NCBI GenBank assembly: GCA_965248395.1
Contig: OZ252103.1
Location: forward strand, 2,604,001 to 2,668,000
DNA from: JAAXHH01 sp965248395
GTDB taxonomy: Bacteria; JAAXHH01
Reading direction: 5' to 3'
DNA: 64,000 nt
The position numbers were made by a program, and so were the translations under genes. Position 1 is the first letter of the stretch, and each line of letters begins with the position of its first letter. Positions 39,839 through 48,756 of this stretch are shown piece by piece. Below the pieces are notes generated by a model that saw nothing but the letters and a program-made list of their open reading frames with translations, did no database searches and had not been told where the DNA came from.

Positions 39839-42700
39839 TCAATTCATCTCGATGTTTCCCGACGCCCCCATGGTATAGGCCATTTTAACGAGGTTCTGCT
39901 GGTTCAGGTTGTGGATGGCGGTCGAACCCTCCGATGGAACCGCGCTCGGCGGGCGGGAAACACGCAGGAGTGGACAGCGATCGTCCATGGCGGTTTCCAG
40001 GACCTTGCGCAAGTAATCCCAGGCTCCCATGTTCTCCGGTTCTTCCTGGAGCCAGACGATTTCCTCCAGGTTGGGGTACTGATCGATGATCTTTTCCAAC
40101 TGGTCCACGGCAACGGGATAGAGTTGTTCAATGCGCACAATAGCGGCGTGGGAAGCGCTTTCCCATTGACCGTCGTTCATCAGGTCGACATACACCTTGC
40201 CGCTGCAGAAAACCAGGCGCCGGATCTTTTCGGGTGCTTTGTGCGCTCTTTCGTCCTCGATGATCGGTTTCCATTTGCCTTCCGACAGTTCACGGGCCGA
40301 AGAAGCCACGTCCGGATGGCGCAGCAGGCTCTTTGGAGTCATGATGATCAGCGGAAGGGGATCGGATTCCAGGAGCCGCGACTGGCGCCGCAACAGGTGA
40401 AAATACTGGGCTGCCGTGGTGCAGTTGGCCACGCGTATGTTGAAATCGGCGCCAAATGAAAGGAATCGTTCCATCAGACCGCTGGAATGATCCGGTCCCT
40501 GTCCCTCGAATCCGTGAGGCAGCAGGATGGTCAGCGACGAAGTCTGGCCCCACTTGGCGCGGCCGGAAACGAGAAACTCGTCGATGATGATCTGGGCGCC
40601 GTCGATGAAATCGCCGTACTGGGCTTCCCAGAGTACAAAGCGCTCGGGCGCCTGGATGCTGTACCCGTATTCGAAACCCAGGGCGGCGTACTCGGTTAGC
40701 GGCGTGTTACGCGTCTCAAAGGAGGCGTTCGCCTGCGGAAGCCGGCGCAATGGTGTCCAGGCCAGATCGGTCTCGTAGTCGTGCAACACGTTGTGACGCT
40801 GGCTGAAGGTCCCCCGTTCCACGTCCTGGCCGGTCAGCCTGACCGGTACCCCGTCCTCGATGATCGAGGCGAACGCGAGGGTCTCCGCCATGGCCCAGTC
40901 TATTTTCCGCGCATCCACGTCGTCCAGCGCACGACGCCGGCGTTCGATCACCCGGGTAAGCCTGGGGTGCAAGGTAAAGGTATCCGGAAATGTCCACAGT
41001 GAATCGTTCAGGTTCTTGAGACGACGCAGGGAAACGGAAGATCTTACGCGTTTCGCGGTGCCCGATCTGGGTGGGTTGTGGTAGGGCTCCACGAGCACTT
41101 CTTCCGGTTTCAGTTCATCCAGCATTTTCTGCATGCCTGTCATACGTTCGGCGACCATTTCTTCCGGTTTTGCCGCTTCGATCAGCCCCTCCGACACGAG
41201 ACGGTCGGCCCAGAGCTTTCTCACCGTCGGATGGGCTTCGATCCTCCGGTAGAGACTGGGTTGGGTGAGCGAAGGGTCGTCCCCCTCGTTGTGGCCGTGC
41301 CGGCGATACCCGATCAGGTCGATCAGGAAGTCCTTGCGGAACTTGACACGGTAGGCGTAGGCGATCCGGGCGGCTTCCACGCAGGCCGCCGGATCATCGG
41401 CGTTGACATGGATAATGGGTATTTCAAATCCCCGTGCGATATCACTGGCATACAGTGTACTGCGGGACTGCTGCGACGGCGTGGTGTAGCCAAGCTGGTT
41501 GTTGGTGATGACATGGATCGTGCCACCCGTCCGGAATCCTGGAATGCGGTACAGCGTGAATGTTTCCGCTACGACGCCCTGGCCCGAAAAGGCCGCGTCG
41601 CCATGGATCAGAATGGGCAGGTTTCGTTCGGGCAGCGGCCGGACGTCTCCCGGCAGGTTAACGATCGTCCCCGCGGCGCGGGCCATGCCCTCCAGCACGG
41701 GATTGACCGCTTCCAGGTGGCTTGGGTTCGGCGCAAGATGAATCTGCAGGTCCACCTCCTTGCCCTTGTTTTTATCCAGGTACGTCCGCTGGGCGCCGCT
41801 ATGATACTTCACGTCGCCGGTCCACCCCGTATCGTTGCCTGTCTTGTTTACCCGCTGGACCGGATCCCTGAATTCAGCCAGGATATGTTCGTAGGGTTTG
41901 TTCAGGATGTGCGCCAGTACATTCAGCCTGCCCCGGTGGGCCATACCGATCAGGATGTTGAAGGTGTTTTTCTCCGCGGCCTCGCCGATCACCCAGTCCA
42001 GGATGAGGATCATCGTATCCAGGCCTTCAATGGAAAACCGCGTCTTGCCTGGAAAGGTCCGATGCAGAAACTGCTCGAAGACCTCCACCTGCGTGAGCCG
42101 GTCCAGCATGGCCAGTGCGCTGTGTTGGTCCTCCGAGGGTCTGAACCGCCCCGTTTCCGCCACTTCCTGCAACCATTCCCGCTCTCCCGGGACCTCGATG
42201 TGCATATAGTCGTACCCGGTGGTCGACGAATAGACGCGCTTTAGTTTTTTCAGCGCCTCGGACGCGTTGCCGCACTGCTTGCCCACAGGACCGCCGATCA
42301 GGGAAGAAGGCAGCTGACGCATCGTCTCTTCCGTCACGCCATGGGCCTGGAGTTCCAGTTCCGTCAGGGGATCGCCGAGCAAGGCGTCGTCCGCGGTCGC
42401 GAAGACGGAATAAGGGAAATACCTGGGATCGGCCAGGGGATCCAGGTGGGCCCCCAGGTGACCGTACTCCCGGACGTTCTGGGCAAGATTGGCGATGAAG
42501 ACGATCTGGTCGATATCGGCTGGACAGGCGGGGAAATCACCCGCAGTTCCGCCTGCGGGTTCGCCGTTGAGGGAAGGCGCATGACGGGAGAACAACTCAC
42601 GCGTGGCCGCATCGACGGAATCGGGGTCCTCGAGGTACCGTTCGTACATCGCGATCACATAACCGGCGTTCGGACCATGAAACTCGCGCAAGAGATCCAA
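39839..42700 (-). CDS. sucA: 2-oxoglutarate dehydrogenase E1 component
   Basis: A 953-residue ThDP-dependent decarboxylase that starts the 2-oxoglutarate dehydrogenase reaction. The N-terminal arm (Asn-Ala-Gly-Tyr-Val-Ile-Ala-Met-Tyr-Glu) that docks E2 is present, followed by Gly-Met-Ala-His-Arg-Gly-Arg-Leu-Asn-Val and the ThDP motif around His-Gly-Asp-Ala-Ala-Phe-Ser-Gly-Gln-Gly (about residue 360). The C-terminal domain has Leu-Pro-His-Gly-Phe-Glu-Gly-Gln-Gly-Pro-Asp-His-Ser. Size is as in E. coli SucA (933). The start is a TTG, supported by a perfect AAGGAGG 7 bases upstream. It is divergent from argG across a 287-base region. Confidence 0.97.
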   Translation of the reverse strand: MDLLREFHGPNAGYVIAMYERYLEDPDSVDAATRELFSRHAPSLNGEPAGGTAGDFPACPADIDQIVFIANLAQNVREYGHLGAHLDPLADPRYFPYSVFATADDALLGDPLTELELQAHGVTEETMRQLPSSLIGGPVGKQCGNASEALKKLKRVYSSTTGYDYMHIEVPGEREWLQEVAETGRFRPSEDQHSALAMLDRLTQVEVFEQFLHRTFPGKTRFSIEGLDTMILILDWVIGEAAEKNTFNILIGMAHRGRLNVLAHILNKPYEHILAEFRDPVQRVNKTGNDTGWTGDVKYHSGAQRTYLDKNKGKEVDLQIHLAPNPSHLEAVNPVLEGMARAAGTIVNLPGDVRPLPERNLPILIHGDAAFSGQGVVAETFTLYRIPGFRTGGTIHVITNNQLGYTTPSQQSRSTLYASDIARGFEIPIIHVNADDPAACVEAARIAYAYRVKFRKDFLIDLIGYRRHGHNEGDDPSLTQPSLYRRIEAHPTVRKLWADRLVSEGLIEAAKPEEMVAERMTGMQKMLDELKPEEVLVEPYHNPPRSGTAKRVRSSVSLRRLKNLNDSLWTFPDTFTLHPRLTRVIERRRRALDDVDARKIDWAMAETLAFASIIEDGVPVRLTGQDVERGTFSQRHNVLHDYETDLAWTPLRRLPQANASFETRNTPLTEYAALGFEYGYSIQAPERFVLWEAQYGDFIDGAQIIIDEFLVSGRAKWGQTSSLTILLPHGFEGQGPDHSSGLMERFLSFGADFNIRVANCTTAAQYFHLLRRQSRLLESDPLPLIIMTPKSLLRHPDVASSARELSEGKWKPIIEDERAHKAPEKIRRLVFCSGKVYVDLMNDGQWESASHAAIVRIEQLYPVAVDQLEKIIDQYPNLEEIVWLQEEPENMGAWDYLRKVLETAMDDRCPLLRVSRPPSAVPSEGSTAIHNLNQQNLVKMAYTMGASGNIEMN

Positions 42701-42904
42701 GCGAAATCCTCCTTCTGGCGTCTATACCGACGTAAAAGGATGATCTGGAAATGGTACCTGTTTACCGACGCGACACCTCCGATTCCTCAACGTTGCAATC
42801 CGCATAGGAAGATAGTTATGGCCGGCCAGAAAGGCAAATGAATTGTAGGGTTTGAGACCGGGATTTAAAGCGCTTGATGAGGGGATGATTTCCCGATTAG
42901 TATC

Positions 42905-42933
42905 TTGACTTTTTGAAGACCTGTACGTTACTT
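42905..42933 (+). promoter_or_regulatory. Possible promoter for argG
   Basis: TTGACT (42905-42910), a 17-base spacer, and TTACTT (42928-42933) lie about 55 bases before the argG ATG in the divergent sucA-argG gap. The -35 is one base from consensus; the -10 is weak. No arginine-repressor box was recognised. Confidence 0.35.
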
Positions 42934-42987
42934 CCTCATTTCGGTCTCGTTACATGTTATACGGTTATTACCCGGAGTGTCGAAATC

Positions 42988-44223
42988 ATGAATTTGAGCA
43001 GTCTGAAGGGCAGGACCGTTGGGGCGGCGGTATCGGGTGGACTGGACAGTTGCACCGTCACACGCTGGCTAACCGACCACGACGTCGACGTAGTGTGCGT
43101 TACCGCAGATCTCGGTCAGCCGGATGAAGAACGCATGGACTATGTCGCGGAGCGGATGATGCGGTGCGGCGCAAGGGAAGCCGTGATCGTGGACGCGAAG
43201 GATCAACTGGCACAGGCCGGTATCGAGGTTGTTCAGTGCCAGGCCATGTACGAGGGAAACTACTGGAACACGACAGGCATAGCCCGGCACATCACCGTAC
43301 GGACCCTGCTTCCCGAACTTAAAAAACGCGGGATCGAAATCCTGTCCCACGGCGCGACCGGCCGCGGGAACGACCAGGTCAGGTTTCAACTCGTAACCAA
43401 CATGATCGACCCGTCGGTAGAGGTCTACGCCCCATGGCGCGACCAGGCCTTTTTAAACGACTTCCCCGGAAGGAAGGAAATGATCGACTTCTGCGAAGAC
43501 CGGCAGTTGCCGATCCAGGCTTCCCACGAGAAGCCCTATTCCACGGATGCCAATATTCTCGGCCTGACCCACGAGGCCGGTCGTCTCGAGTCGCTCGAAA
43601 CCCCGGCCGGATTCATTACGCCCGGCATGGGCGTTCATCCCCGTGAGGCGCCCGAATCGTCCGAATTCTTTGCCGTACGATTCGAACAGGGCATTCCCGT
43701 CCGGATAAATGAAGAACCGGTCACGCCCCTTTCAGCCATCGAAACGGCAAACCGGATCGGCGGGAGAAACGGGGTTGGAATCGGTATCCACACGGTGGAA
43801 AACCGTTTCGTGGGTATCAAGAGCAGGGGCGTCTACGAATCACCGGCCATGACGCTTCTTGGACAGTGCTACGAGTACTTGCTGCAGCTCATACTCGACC
43901 GGCGCGCCCGCCGCACCTTCGACCAGACCTCGGCGGTGATCGCGGAACAGATCTACCAGGGCTACTGGTACGATCCGTCGACACAGGCTCTCCGGGCTTC
44001 CGTAGACGTGTTCAACAGGCTGGCCACGGGGACGATCCGGGTCGAACTGTACAAGGGCCATGTCTCCTTTCAGTCGGCCGAAGATGTCCCGCACTCCCTC
44101 TATTCGGAAACGACGGCATCCATGGAGGGCGTGGGCGACTTCGACCACAAGGATTCCGAGGGTTTTCTCGGCGTATTGGGGGTCAGCGCGAGGGCGCTCA
44201 AATCCTCCAGCCAGACGCGATAA
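42988..44223 (+). CDS. argG: Argininosuccinate synthase
   Basis: A 411-residue enzyme joining citrulline and aspartate with ATP in arginine synthesis. The ATP pyrophosphatase loop is Val-Ser-Gly-Gly-Leu-Asp-Ser (about 15-21). Further family motifs are His-Gly-Ala-Thr-Gly-Arg-Gly-Asn-Asp-Gln-Val-Arg-Phe and Tyr-Ser-Thr-Asp-Ala-Asn-Ile. I chose the ATG at 42988, with GGAGTG upstream and the conserved loop soon after; the frame is open from 42913 through a TTG but those residues are not conserved. The other arg genes are not in the window. Confidence 0.96.
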   Translation: MNLSSLKGRTVGAAVSGGLDSCTVTRWLTDHDVDVVCVTADLGQPDEERMDYVAERMMRCGAREAVIVDAKDQLAQAGIEVVQCQAMYEGNYWNTTGIARHITVRTLLPELKKRGIEILSHGATGRGNDQVRFQLVTNMIDPSVEVYAPWRDQAFLNDFPGRKEMIDFCEDRQLPIQASHEKPYSTDANILGLTHEAGRLESLETPAGFITPGMGVHPREAPESSEFFAVRFEQGIPVRINEEPVTPLSAIETANRIGGRNGVGIGIHTVENRFVGIKSRGVYESPAMTLLGQCYEYLLQLILDRRARRTFDQTSAVIAEQIYQGYWYDPSTQALRASVDVFNRLATGTIRVELYKGHVSFQSAEDVPHSLYSETTASMEGVGDFDHKDSEGFLGVLGVSARALKSSSQTR

Positions 44224-44256
44224 ACGGGAAGGAAAGACGACGGGAGGGTAACGTCC

Positions 44257-44679
44257 ATGCCAGTGGGTACGAAGAACAAAGTGATTCCAGGATGCGGTAC
44301 CCATCACTTGGCCATTCAGTCGAGGGACTGGAACGCATCGCTGCAGTTGTACCGGGATGTCCTCGGGATGAACATCGTGGCGGAATTCGGACCTGAGGAA
44401 CGCAGGATCATGCTCCTCGACACCGGGGACGGCAGCCACATCGAGCTGTTCCAGCCCACGGACGAAACCCCGGATCCGGGCGGGCCTGCTCCCAACGATC
44501 CGGTCACGCACCTTGCCCTGGCCACGACGGACACGCGGACCGCGACCGAACATGTCCGTTCCCATGGATACGAGGTAACCGTCGAACCGAAGGATGTCAA
44601 TCTCGGGGGACTGGACGTAACCATTGCGTTCTTTAAAGGTCCTAGCGGCGAAGTGGTCGAATTCTTCCAGGTACATTGA
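44257..44679 (+). CDS. VOC family protein (glyoxalase I-like)
   Basis: A 140-residue VOC protein. It has His-His-Leu-Ala-Ile-Gln-Ser-Arg-Asp (N-terminal ligand strand), Leu-Tyr-Arg-Asp-Val-Leu-Gly-Met, Gly-Ser-His-Ile-Glu-Leu-Phe-Gln, Val-Thr-His-Leu-Ala-Leu-Ala-Thr and Gly-Pro-Ser-Gly-Glu-Val-Val-Glu-Phe-Phe, which gives a His/Glu/His/Glu set suited to a metal as in glyoxalase I. Substrate unknown. GGGAGGG precedes the ATG. It follows argG by 33 bases and the start of the secreted peptidase gene lies ~75 bases after it, so all three could share a transcript. Confidence 0.86.
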   Translation: MPVGTKNKVIPGCGTHHLAIQSRDWNASLQLYRDVLGMNIVAEFGPEERRIMLLDTGDGSHIELFQPTDETPDPGGPAPNDPVTHLALATTDTRTATEHVRSHGYEVTVEPKDVNLGGLDVTIAFFKGPSGEVVEFFQVH

Positions 44680-44755
44680 CCGACTGCTGAAACCGCAGCG
44701 ACCCTTCCCCGTTTTTGAAATCACATACGCTCACCCACAACCACGGTACCTTCCT

Positions 44756-46339
44756 ATGTATCGATTCATCAGTACCCTGGCCCTCTTCCTGGTGACATTG
44801 AATCCGGTTTCCGCCCAGGATTACGACGTTTCCGAACTCCAGACCCGCGCGGAACTGTCCTATTTCGACGAGACGACACGGTACGTAGAGGTCATGTCGT
44901 TTTTGCGGGCAGCCGTGCTCATCTCCGACCGGCTCCATCTGACCGAATTCGGCTACACGACCGAAGGACGGAGACTGCCCCTGCTCGTCTACGGCGACCT
45001 ATGGGACGCGACCGCCGAGGAAGTCGTCCAGGCCGGCAAGACCCGGGTATTCATCCAGGCGAACATCCACGCGGGGGAGGTCTGCGGGAAGGAAGCCCTG
45101 CTCATGCTCATCCGGGAACTGGCGTCCGGGGAGCACTCGGCCTGGGCCGATTCGCTGGTGCTGCTCATGGCGCCCATATACAACGCGGACGGCAACGAAA
45201 GGATCAGCCTGTACAACCGTCCACGCCAACACGGCCCCGTGGGCGGCATGGGACAACGGTCCAATGCCCAGGGTTTCGACCTCAACCGCGATCACATGAA
45301 ACTGGACTCCCCCGAGGCGCGTTCCCTCGTCGGGCTGATGAACGTATACGATCCCCATGTGCTCATCGATCTCCACACGACCAACGGGACCGTACACGGC
45401 TACCACCTGACCTACTCGCCGCCGCTCAATCCCAACACCGCCAACCCGATCATCGACCTGCTGCGGGGGGAATGGCTGCCCGCAGTGAGTGAAACCATTC
45501 GGGAGACCTACGGTTGGGAGTTTTACTACTATGGCAACGTTCCAAGGACCGGTTCGACCCGTGAACGGGGCTGGTACACCTTTGATCACCGACCCCGGTT
45601 CAACAACAATTACGTCGGACTCAGAAACCGTATCGCCATACTCAGTGAAGCCTATTCCTACGCGTCGTTTGAAGAACGTATCCTGGCCACCCTGGCGTTC
45701 GTGAAGGAAAATCTGCACTACGCCCACCGGAATGCGGCTACGATCCGCCAGACCCTCGAAACCGTGGACCTGGCGACCATCGTGGGTAAAGACCTGGCCG
45801 TTCGTTCCGACTACTCCCGGTCCGCGGAACCCATCGATATCCTGCTGGGCGAAGTCGCGGAAACCCCTAATCCGTACACTGGTGAAGTCATGTATCTCAG
45901 GGAGGAAACCGTAAATCCTTCCTCGATGTACGAATACGGTCAATTCTCCGCGATAGAAACCGAACGCGCGCCCCGGACCTATTTCGTGCCACCCTCGCTG
46001 ACCGCCGTGATCGAGCGGCTCAGCGCGCACGGCGTATGGTTCGAAGAGCTTTCCAGTACAAGGGAACTGGCACTGGAGAGGTTCAGGATAGATTCGACGC
46101 TGGTGGCTTCCCAACCCTTCCAGGGCAGGCACGAACGGACCCTGTCCGGCGCGTACGAGCCGGTGGTCCAGACACTGGCAGCCGGCACGCTGGTCGTACC
46201 GGTCGATCAGCAACTGGGTAGACTGGTTTTCTATCTGCTGGAACCCCGGTCCGACGACGGCCTGGTCGCGTGGGCACTGATGGACGACGTCCTGGAAGAT
46301 GCGGAATACTATCCCATCCTGCGCGAACCGGCCGATTAG
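44756..46339 (+). CDS. Secreted M14-family zinc carboxypeptidase
   Basis: A 527-residue metallopeptidase with an N-terminal Sec signal peptide (hydrophobic core to about residue 16, cleavage after Val-Ser-Ala near residue 20). The zinc site matches M14: His105 and Glu108 in His-Ala-Gly-Glu-Val, and His207 in Ile-Asp-Leu-His-Thr-Thr. Asn-Arg-Asp at 177-179 is the substrate-carboxylate motif, and Glu298 in Leu-Ser-Glu-Ala-Tyr is the likely catalytic Glu. The C-terminal ~200 residues are an accessory domain. It should trim C-terminal residues from peptides in the periplasm or outside the cell. I chose the ATG at 44756 because it places the signal peptide at the N-terminus. Confidence 0.9.
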   Translation: MYRFISTLALFLVTLNPVSAQDYDVSELQTRAELSYFDETTRYVEVMSFLRAAVLISDRLHLTEFGYTTEGRRLPLLVYGDLWDATAEEVVQAGKTRVFIQANIHAGEVCGKEALLMLIRELASGEHSAWADSLVLLMAPIYNADGNERISLYNRPRQHGPVGGMGQRSNAQGFDLNRDHMKLDSPEARSLVGLMNVYDPHVLIDLHTTNGTVHGYHLTYSPPLNPNTANPIIDLLRGEWLPAVSETIRETYGWEFYYYGNVPRTGSTRERGWYTFDHRPRFNNNYVGLRNRIAILSEAYSYASFEERILATLAFVKENLHYAHRNAATIRQTLETVDLATIVGKDLAVRSDYSRSAEPIDILLGEVAETPNPYTGEVMYLREETVNPSSMYEYGQFSAIETERAPRTYFVPPSLTAVIERLSAHGVWFEELSSTRELALERFRIDSTLVASQPFQGRHERTLSGAYEPVVQTLAAGTLVVPVDQQLGRLVFYLLEPRSDDGLVAWALMDDVLEDAEYYPILREPAD

Positions 46340-46372
46340 CTGCTAGCGGGAATCCCACCCCACGGAGCCGCC

Positions 46373-47335
46373 ATGCCCAGACGCGTCATCCTGGACACGG
46401 ATACGGGAGTCGACGACGCGCTGGCCATCCTGCTGGCCATGCGGTCCCCCGAACTGACCGTCGAAGCCATCACGGGGGTCTGCGGTAACACACCCCTGGA
46501 CCACTGCATTCGCAACATTCACATCGCGCTGAACGTACTTGATGGCGAGGTGGCGCCGGTAGTGTCCCAGGGTGAGGTCCGACCGCTGGTACGCGAACTG
46601 GCCTTCGCGGGGGATATTCACGGGAATGACGGACTGGGCGAGGTGACCCGCCTCACGAATGTCGATGGGTCCCGTATCTACCCTGAGCCGTCATGCTGGG
46701 TAAGTCCAGTACATGCGGTGGACCTGATACTGAAAAGCACTGAGCGGTATTCGGATGAACTGACCCTGATCGCCGTGGGCCCGCTGACCAATGTCGCAAG
46801 GGCCATCATGAAGGATCCGGACCGGATGCGCGGACTCCGGGAAATCATCATCATGGGCGGCGCTTTCGAGACGCGCGGCAATGTCTCCCCGGTAGCGGAA
46901 TTCAACATCCACGCCGACCCCCATGCCGCCCAGATCGTTTGCGACTCGGGGATCCCGCTACTGTTCGTTCCCCTCGACGTGACCCGGCAGGCCTTGCTTG
47001 ACGCGGAATTGATAAACCGTTATGCCCAAGAGGGAGGCGCCAGGGCGACCTTCGTACGCGATTGCACCGCCCGTTACGTCGCGTTTCACCGGCGCAACAG
47101 GGGGGCCAACGGATGCTTTCTGCACGATCCCCTTGCCGTGGCTGTCGCTATCCGGGTAGATCTCGTAACGCTGGTGCCGGCAAGGGTGGACGTGGAAACC
47201 GCCGGCGACCTCACCACGGGCATGACCGTCGCCGACCTCCGGTCACAGTCAGAGGGCGAACCGAACGCAAGGGTTTGCACCGCGCTGGACGTCCGTGAAT
47301 TCTTATCACTGTTTGAGGAGAGGGTGCTCGCATGA
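46373..47335 (+). CDS. Inosine-uridine-preferring nucleoside hydrolase
   Basis: A 320-residue enzyme that splits the N-glycosidic bond of nucleosides. The calcium site is Ile-Leu-Asp-Thr-Asp-Thr-Gly-Val-Asp-Asp-Ala (Asp8, Asp10, Asp14, Asp15). Other signatures are Leu-Thr-Leu-Ile-Ala-Val-Gly-Pro-Leu-Thr-Asn and Phe-Asn-Ile-His-Ala-Asp-Pro-His-Ala-Ala. The active-site His near His-Asp-Pro-Leu-Ala is present. A good CGGAG lies upstream of the ATG. Its TGA overlaps the ATG of the next gene by 4 bases (ATGA), pointing to translational coupling with the SDR. Confidence 0.93.
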   Translation: MPRRVILDTDTGVDDALAILLAMRSPELTVEAITGVCGNTPLDHCIRNIHIALNVLDGEVAPVVSQGEVRPLVRELAFAGDIHGNDGLGEVTRLTNVDGSRIYPEPSCWVSPVHAVDLILKSTERYSDELTLIAVGPLTNVARAIMKDPDRMRGLREIIIMGGAFETRGNVSPVAEFNIHADPHAAQIVCDSGIPLLFVPLDVTRQALLDAELINRYAQEGGARATFVRDCTARYVAFHRRNRGANGCFLHDPLAVAVAIRVDLVTLVPARVDVETAGDLTTGMTVADLRSQSEGEPNARVCTALDVREFLSLFEERVLA

Positions 47336-48066
47336 TCCTCAAGGACCGCACGGCAATCGTCACTGGTGGCGGGCAGGGTATCGGCCAGGCGATATGCAGG
47401 ATCTTCGCGGAAGAAGGCGCTTCCGTCGTGGTCGTGGACATCGACGAATCCCGGGCACTGCAGACGGTCTGTCAACTGAATGGAGACGGTCTGAAGGTAC
47501 GGGCGGTCCAGACCGATGTTTCAGACGGACCGGCGGTAAAGGCCCTCGTCGCCGGCGTCGTCGAGGATTCCGGCCGCGTCGATATTCTCGTGAACAACGC
47601 GGGACTCGGATTGTTCAGGTCGGTAGAACAGTGCACGGAAGAGGAATGGGACCAGGTGATGGCCGTGAATCTCAAGGGGCCTTTCCTGTTGGCGAAAGCC
47701 GTATTACCAGCGATGCAGGCGCAAAAAAGCGGTGCGATGGTCAACATGGTATCGGTGGCGGGCAAGACCGGCGGTGTGGTGTCCGGCGCGCCTTACTCGG
47801 TATCCAAGGCCGGACTCGAGTGCCTGACCAAGTCGCTGGCACGGGAACTGGCGCCCCACGGGGTACGGGTAAACGCCATTGCGCCCGGAATCATAGAGAC
47901 CCCGTTGACCGCCCATCACGATCCATCGTTCATCGAAGCGATTCCCCTCGGAGGCAAGGGGGAACCCCGGGACGTTGCCGAGGCGGCGCTGTTCCTGGCA
48001 TCGGATCGATCCCGTCATATCACGGGCGAAATCCTGGATGTCAACGGCGGTTTGCTGATGGATTGA
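47332..48066 (+). CDS. Short-chain dehydrogenase/reductase
   Basis: A 244-residue classical SDR. The NAD(P) motif is Thr-Gly-Gly-Gly-Gln-Gly-Ile-Gly (about 10-17), Asn-Asn-Ala-Gly sits near 87-90, and the catalytic Ser-Tyr-Lys set is Met-Val-Ser-Val, Pro-Tyr-Ser-Val-Ser-Lys. Asp in Val-Val-Asp-Ile after strand 2 suggests NAD over NADP. Substrate is unknown. Overlap with the nucleoside hydrolase and the following genes suggests a catabolic operon that also includes a CoA-transferase. Confidence 0.92.
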   Translation: MILKDRTAIVTGGGQGIGQAICRIFAEEGASVVVVDIDESRALQTVCQLNGDGLKVRAVQTDVSDGPAVKALVAGVVEDSGRVDILVNNAGLGLFRSVEQCTEEEWDQVMAVNLKGPFLLAKAVLPAMQAQKSGAMVNMVSVAGKTGGVVSGAPYSVSKAGLECLTKSLARELAPHGVRVNAIAPGIIETPLTAHHDPSFIEAIPLGGKGEPRDVAEAALFLASDRSRHITGEILDVNGGLLMD

Positions 48067-48099
48067 CCCACTTACAGGATCGAGCGCGAGGACGGAATA

Positions 48100-48756
48100 T
48101 TGCAAACCAGGACCGCAGCAGATACCAATTTCGCGGTGGATATCGTGGACAGGGCCGCGGAGGATCCGGGTAAAGTCGCCTTGAGATGGCAAAAGGCCGG
48201 TGGCGTGGCGTCGGACGTGACGTTCCTCGACCTGAAAATCCGATCCGAGAAGGTCGCACACGTGCTGCACGGCCATGGCGTCCGCCCAGGACACCGGGTA
48301 TACATCCTGTTGCCGCCGTGCATCGCCTGGTGGGAGTCGGTTCTGGGATGCATGCGGGCCGGCGCCGTGGCCGTTCTCGGCCAGGACGCGTCCACCCCGC
48401 AGACCCTCGGCGAGCAGATCGTCCATTCCCGCTCGAGCGTGGTGATCGCGACCGTTTCTCTTGCCGACATGATCGACCGTGTCATGGATCAATGTCCGGA
48501 CATCACCCACCGATTCGCCGTAGGATGGGAGCGCGAAGGCTGGGTGGACTACGACCGCCGCGTCTCACTCGCGCCAGCCGGTTTCAAGGCGATGGAGACC
48601 CGGAGTACGAACCCCTGTGTCGTCGTATACGAACGGGGAATCTCGCATACCGAAACAACATGCCGTCACGGCGATGAGAAATTCGATCTCGACCAGCTCG
48701 ATGCCTGGCGTGACGGACTGGCTATCGCGGTTCACGACGCGTCCGAGCACCCATGA
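48100..48756 (+). CDS. Truncated acyl-CoA synthetase (N-terminal third only)
   Basis: A 218-residue product matching only the first third of medium-chain acyl-CoA synthetases. Present are Gly-His-Gly-Val-Arg-Pro-Gly-His-Arg-Val, Leu-Gly-Cys-Met-Arg-Ala-Gly-Ala-Val, and a Gly-Trp-Val-Asp-Tyr block. Where the ATP loop (Thr-Ser-Gly-Thr-Ser-Gly) should be the sequence reads Tyr-Glu-Arg-Gly-Ile-Ser-His-Thr, so the loop is gone, and the rest of the catalytic core and the C-terminal lid are absent. It begins at a TTG. It is nevertheless in an operon: its stop overlaps the next ATG (ATGA). It is therefore either a decaying gene or a shortened protein kept for another role, such as binding a CoA or acyl partner. 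It cannot be an active synthetase. Confidence 0.7.
   Translation: MQTRTAADTNFAVDIVDRAAEDPGKVALRWQKAGGVASDVTFLDLKIRSEKVAHVLHGHGVRPGHRVYILLPPCIAWWESVLGCMRAGAVAVLGQDASTPQTLGEQIVHSRSSVVIATVSLADMIDRVMDQCPDITHRFAVGWEREGWVDYDRRVSLAPAGFKAMETRSTNPCVVVYERGISHTETTCRHGDEKFDLDQLDAWRDGLAIAVHDASEHP

Noticed and set aside
38534..40459. A 641-codon open frame on the + strand opposite sucB and the end of sucA.
   Set aside because: It lies antisense to two secure genes, has no family resemblance, and long antisense frames are expected from GC-rich codon bias.
41078..42244. A 388-codon + strand frame opposite sucA.
   Set aside because: Antisense shadow of a secure gene with no ribosome site or family resemblance.
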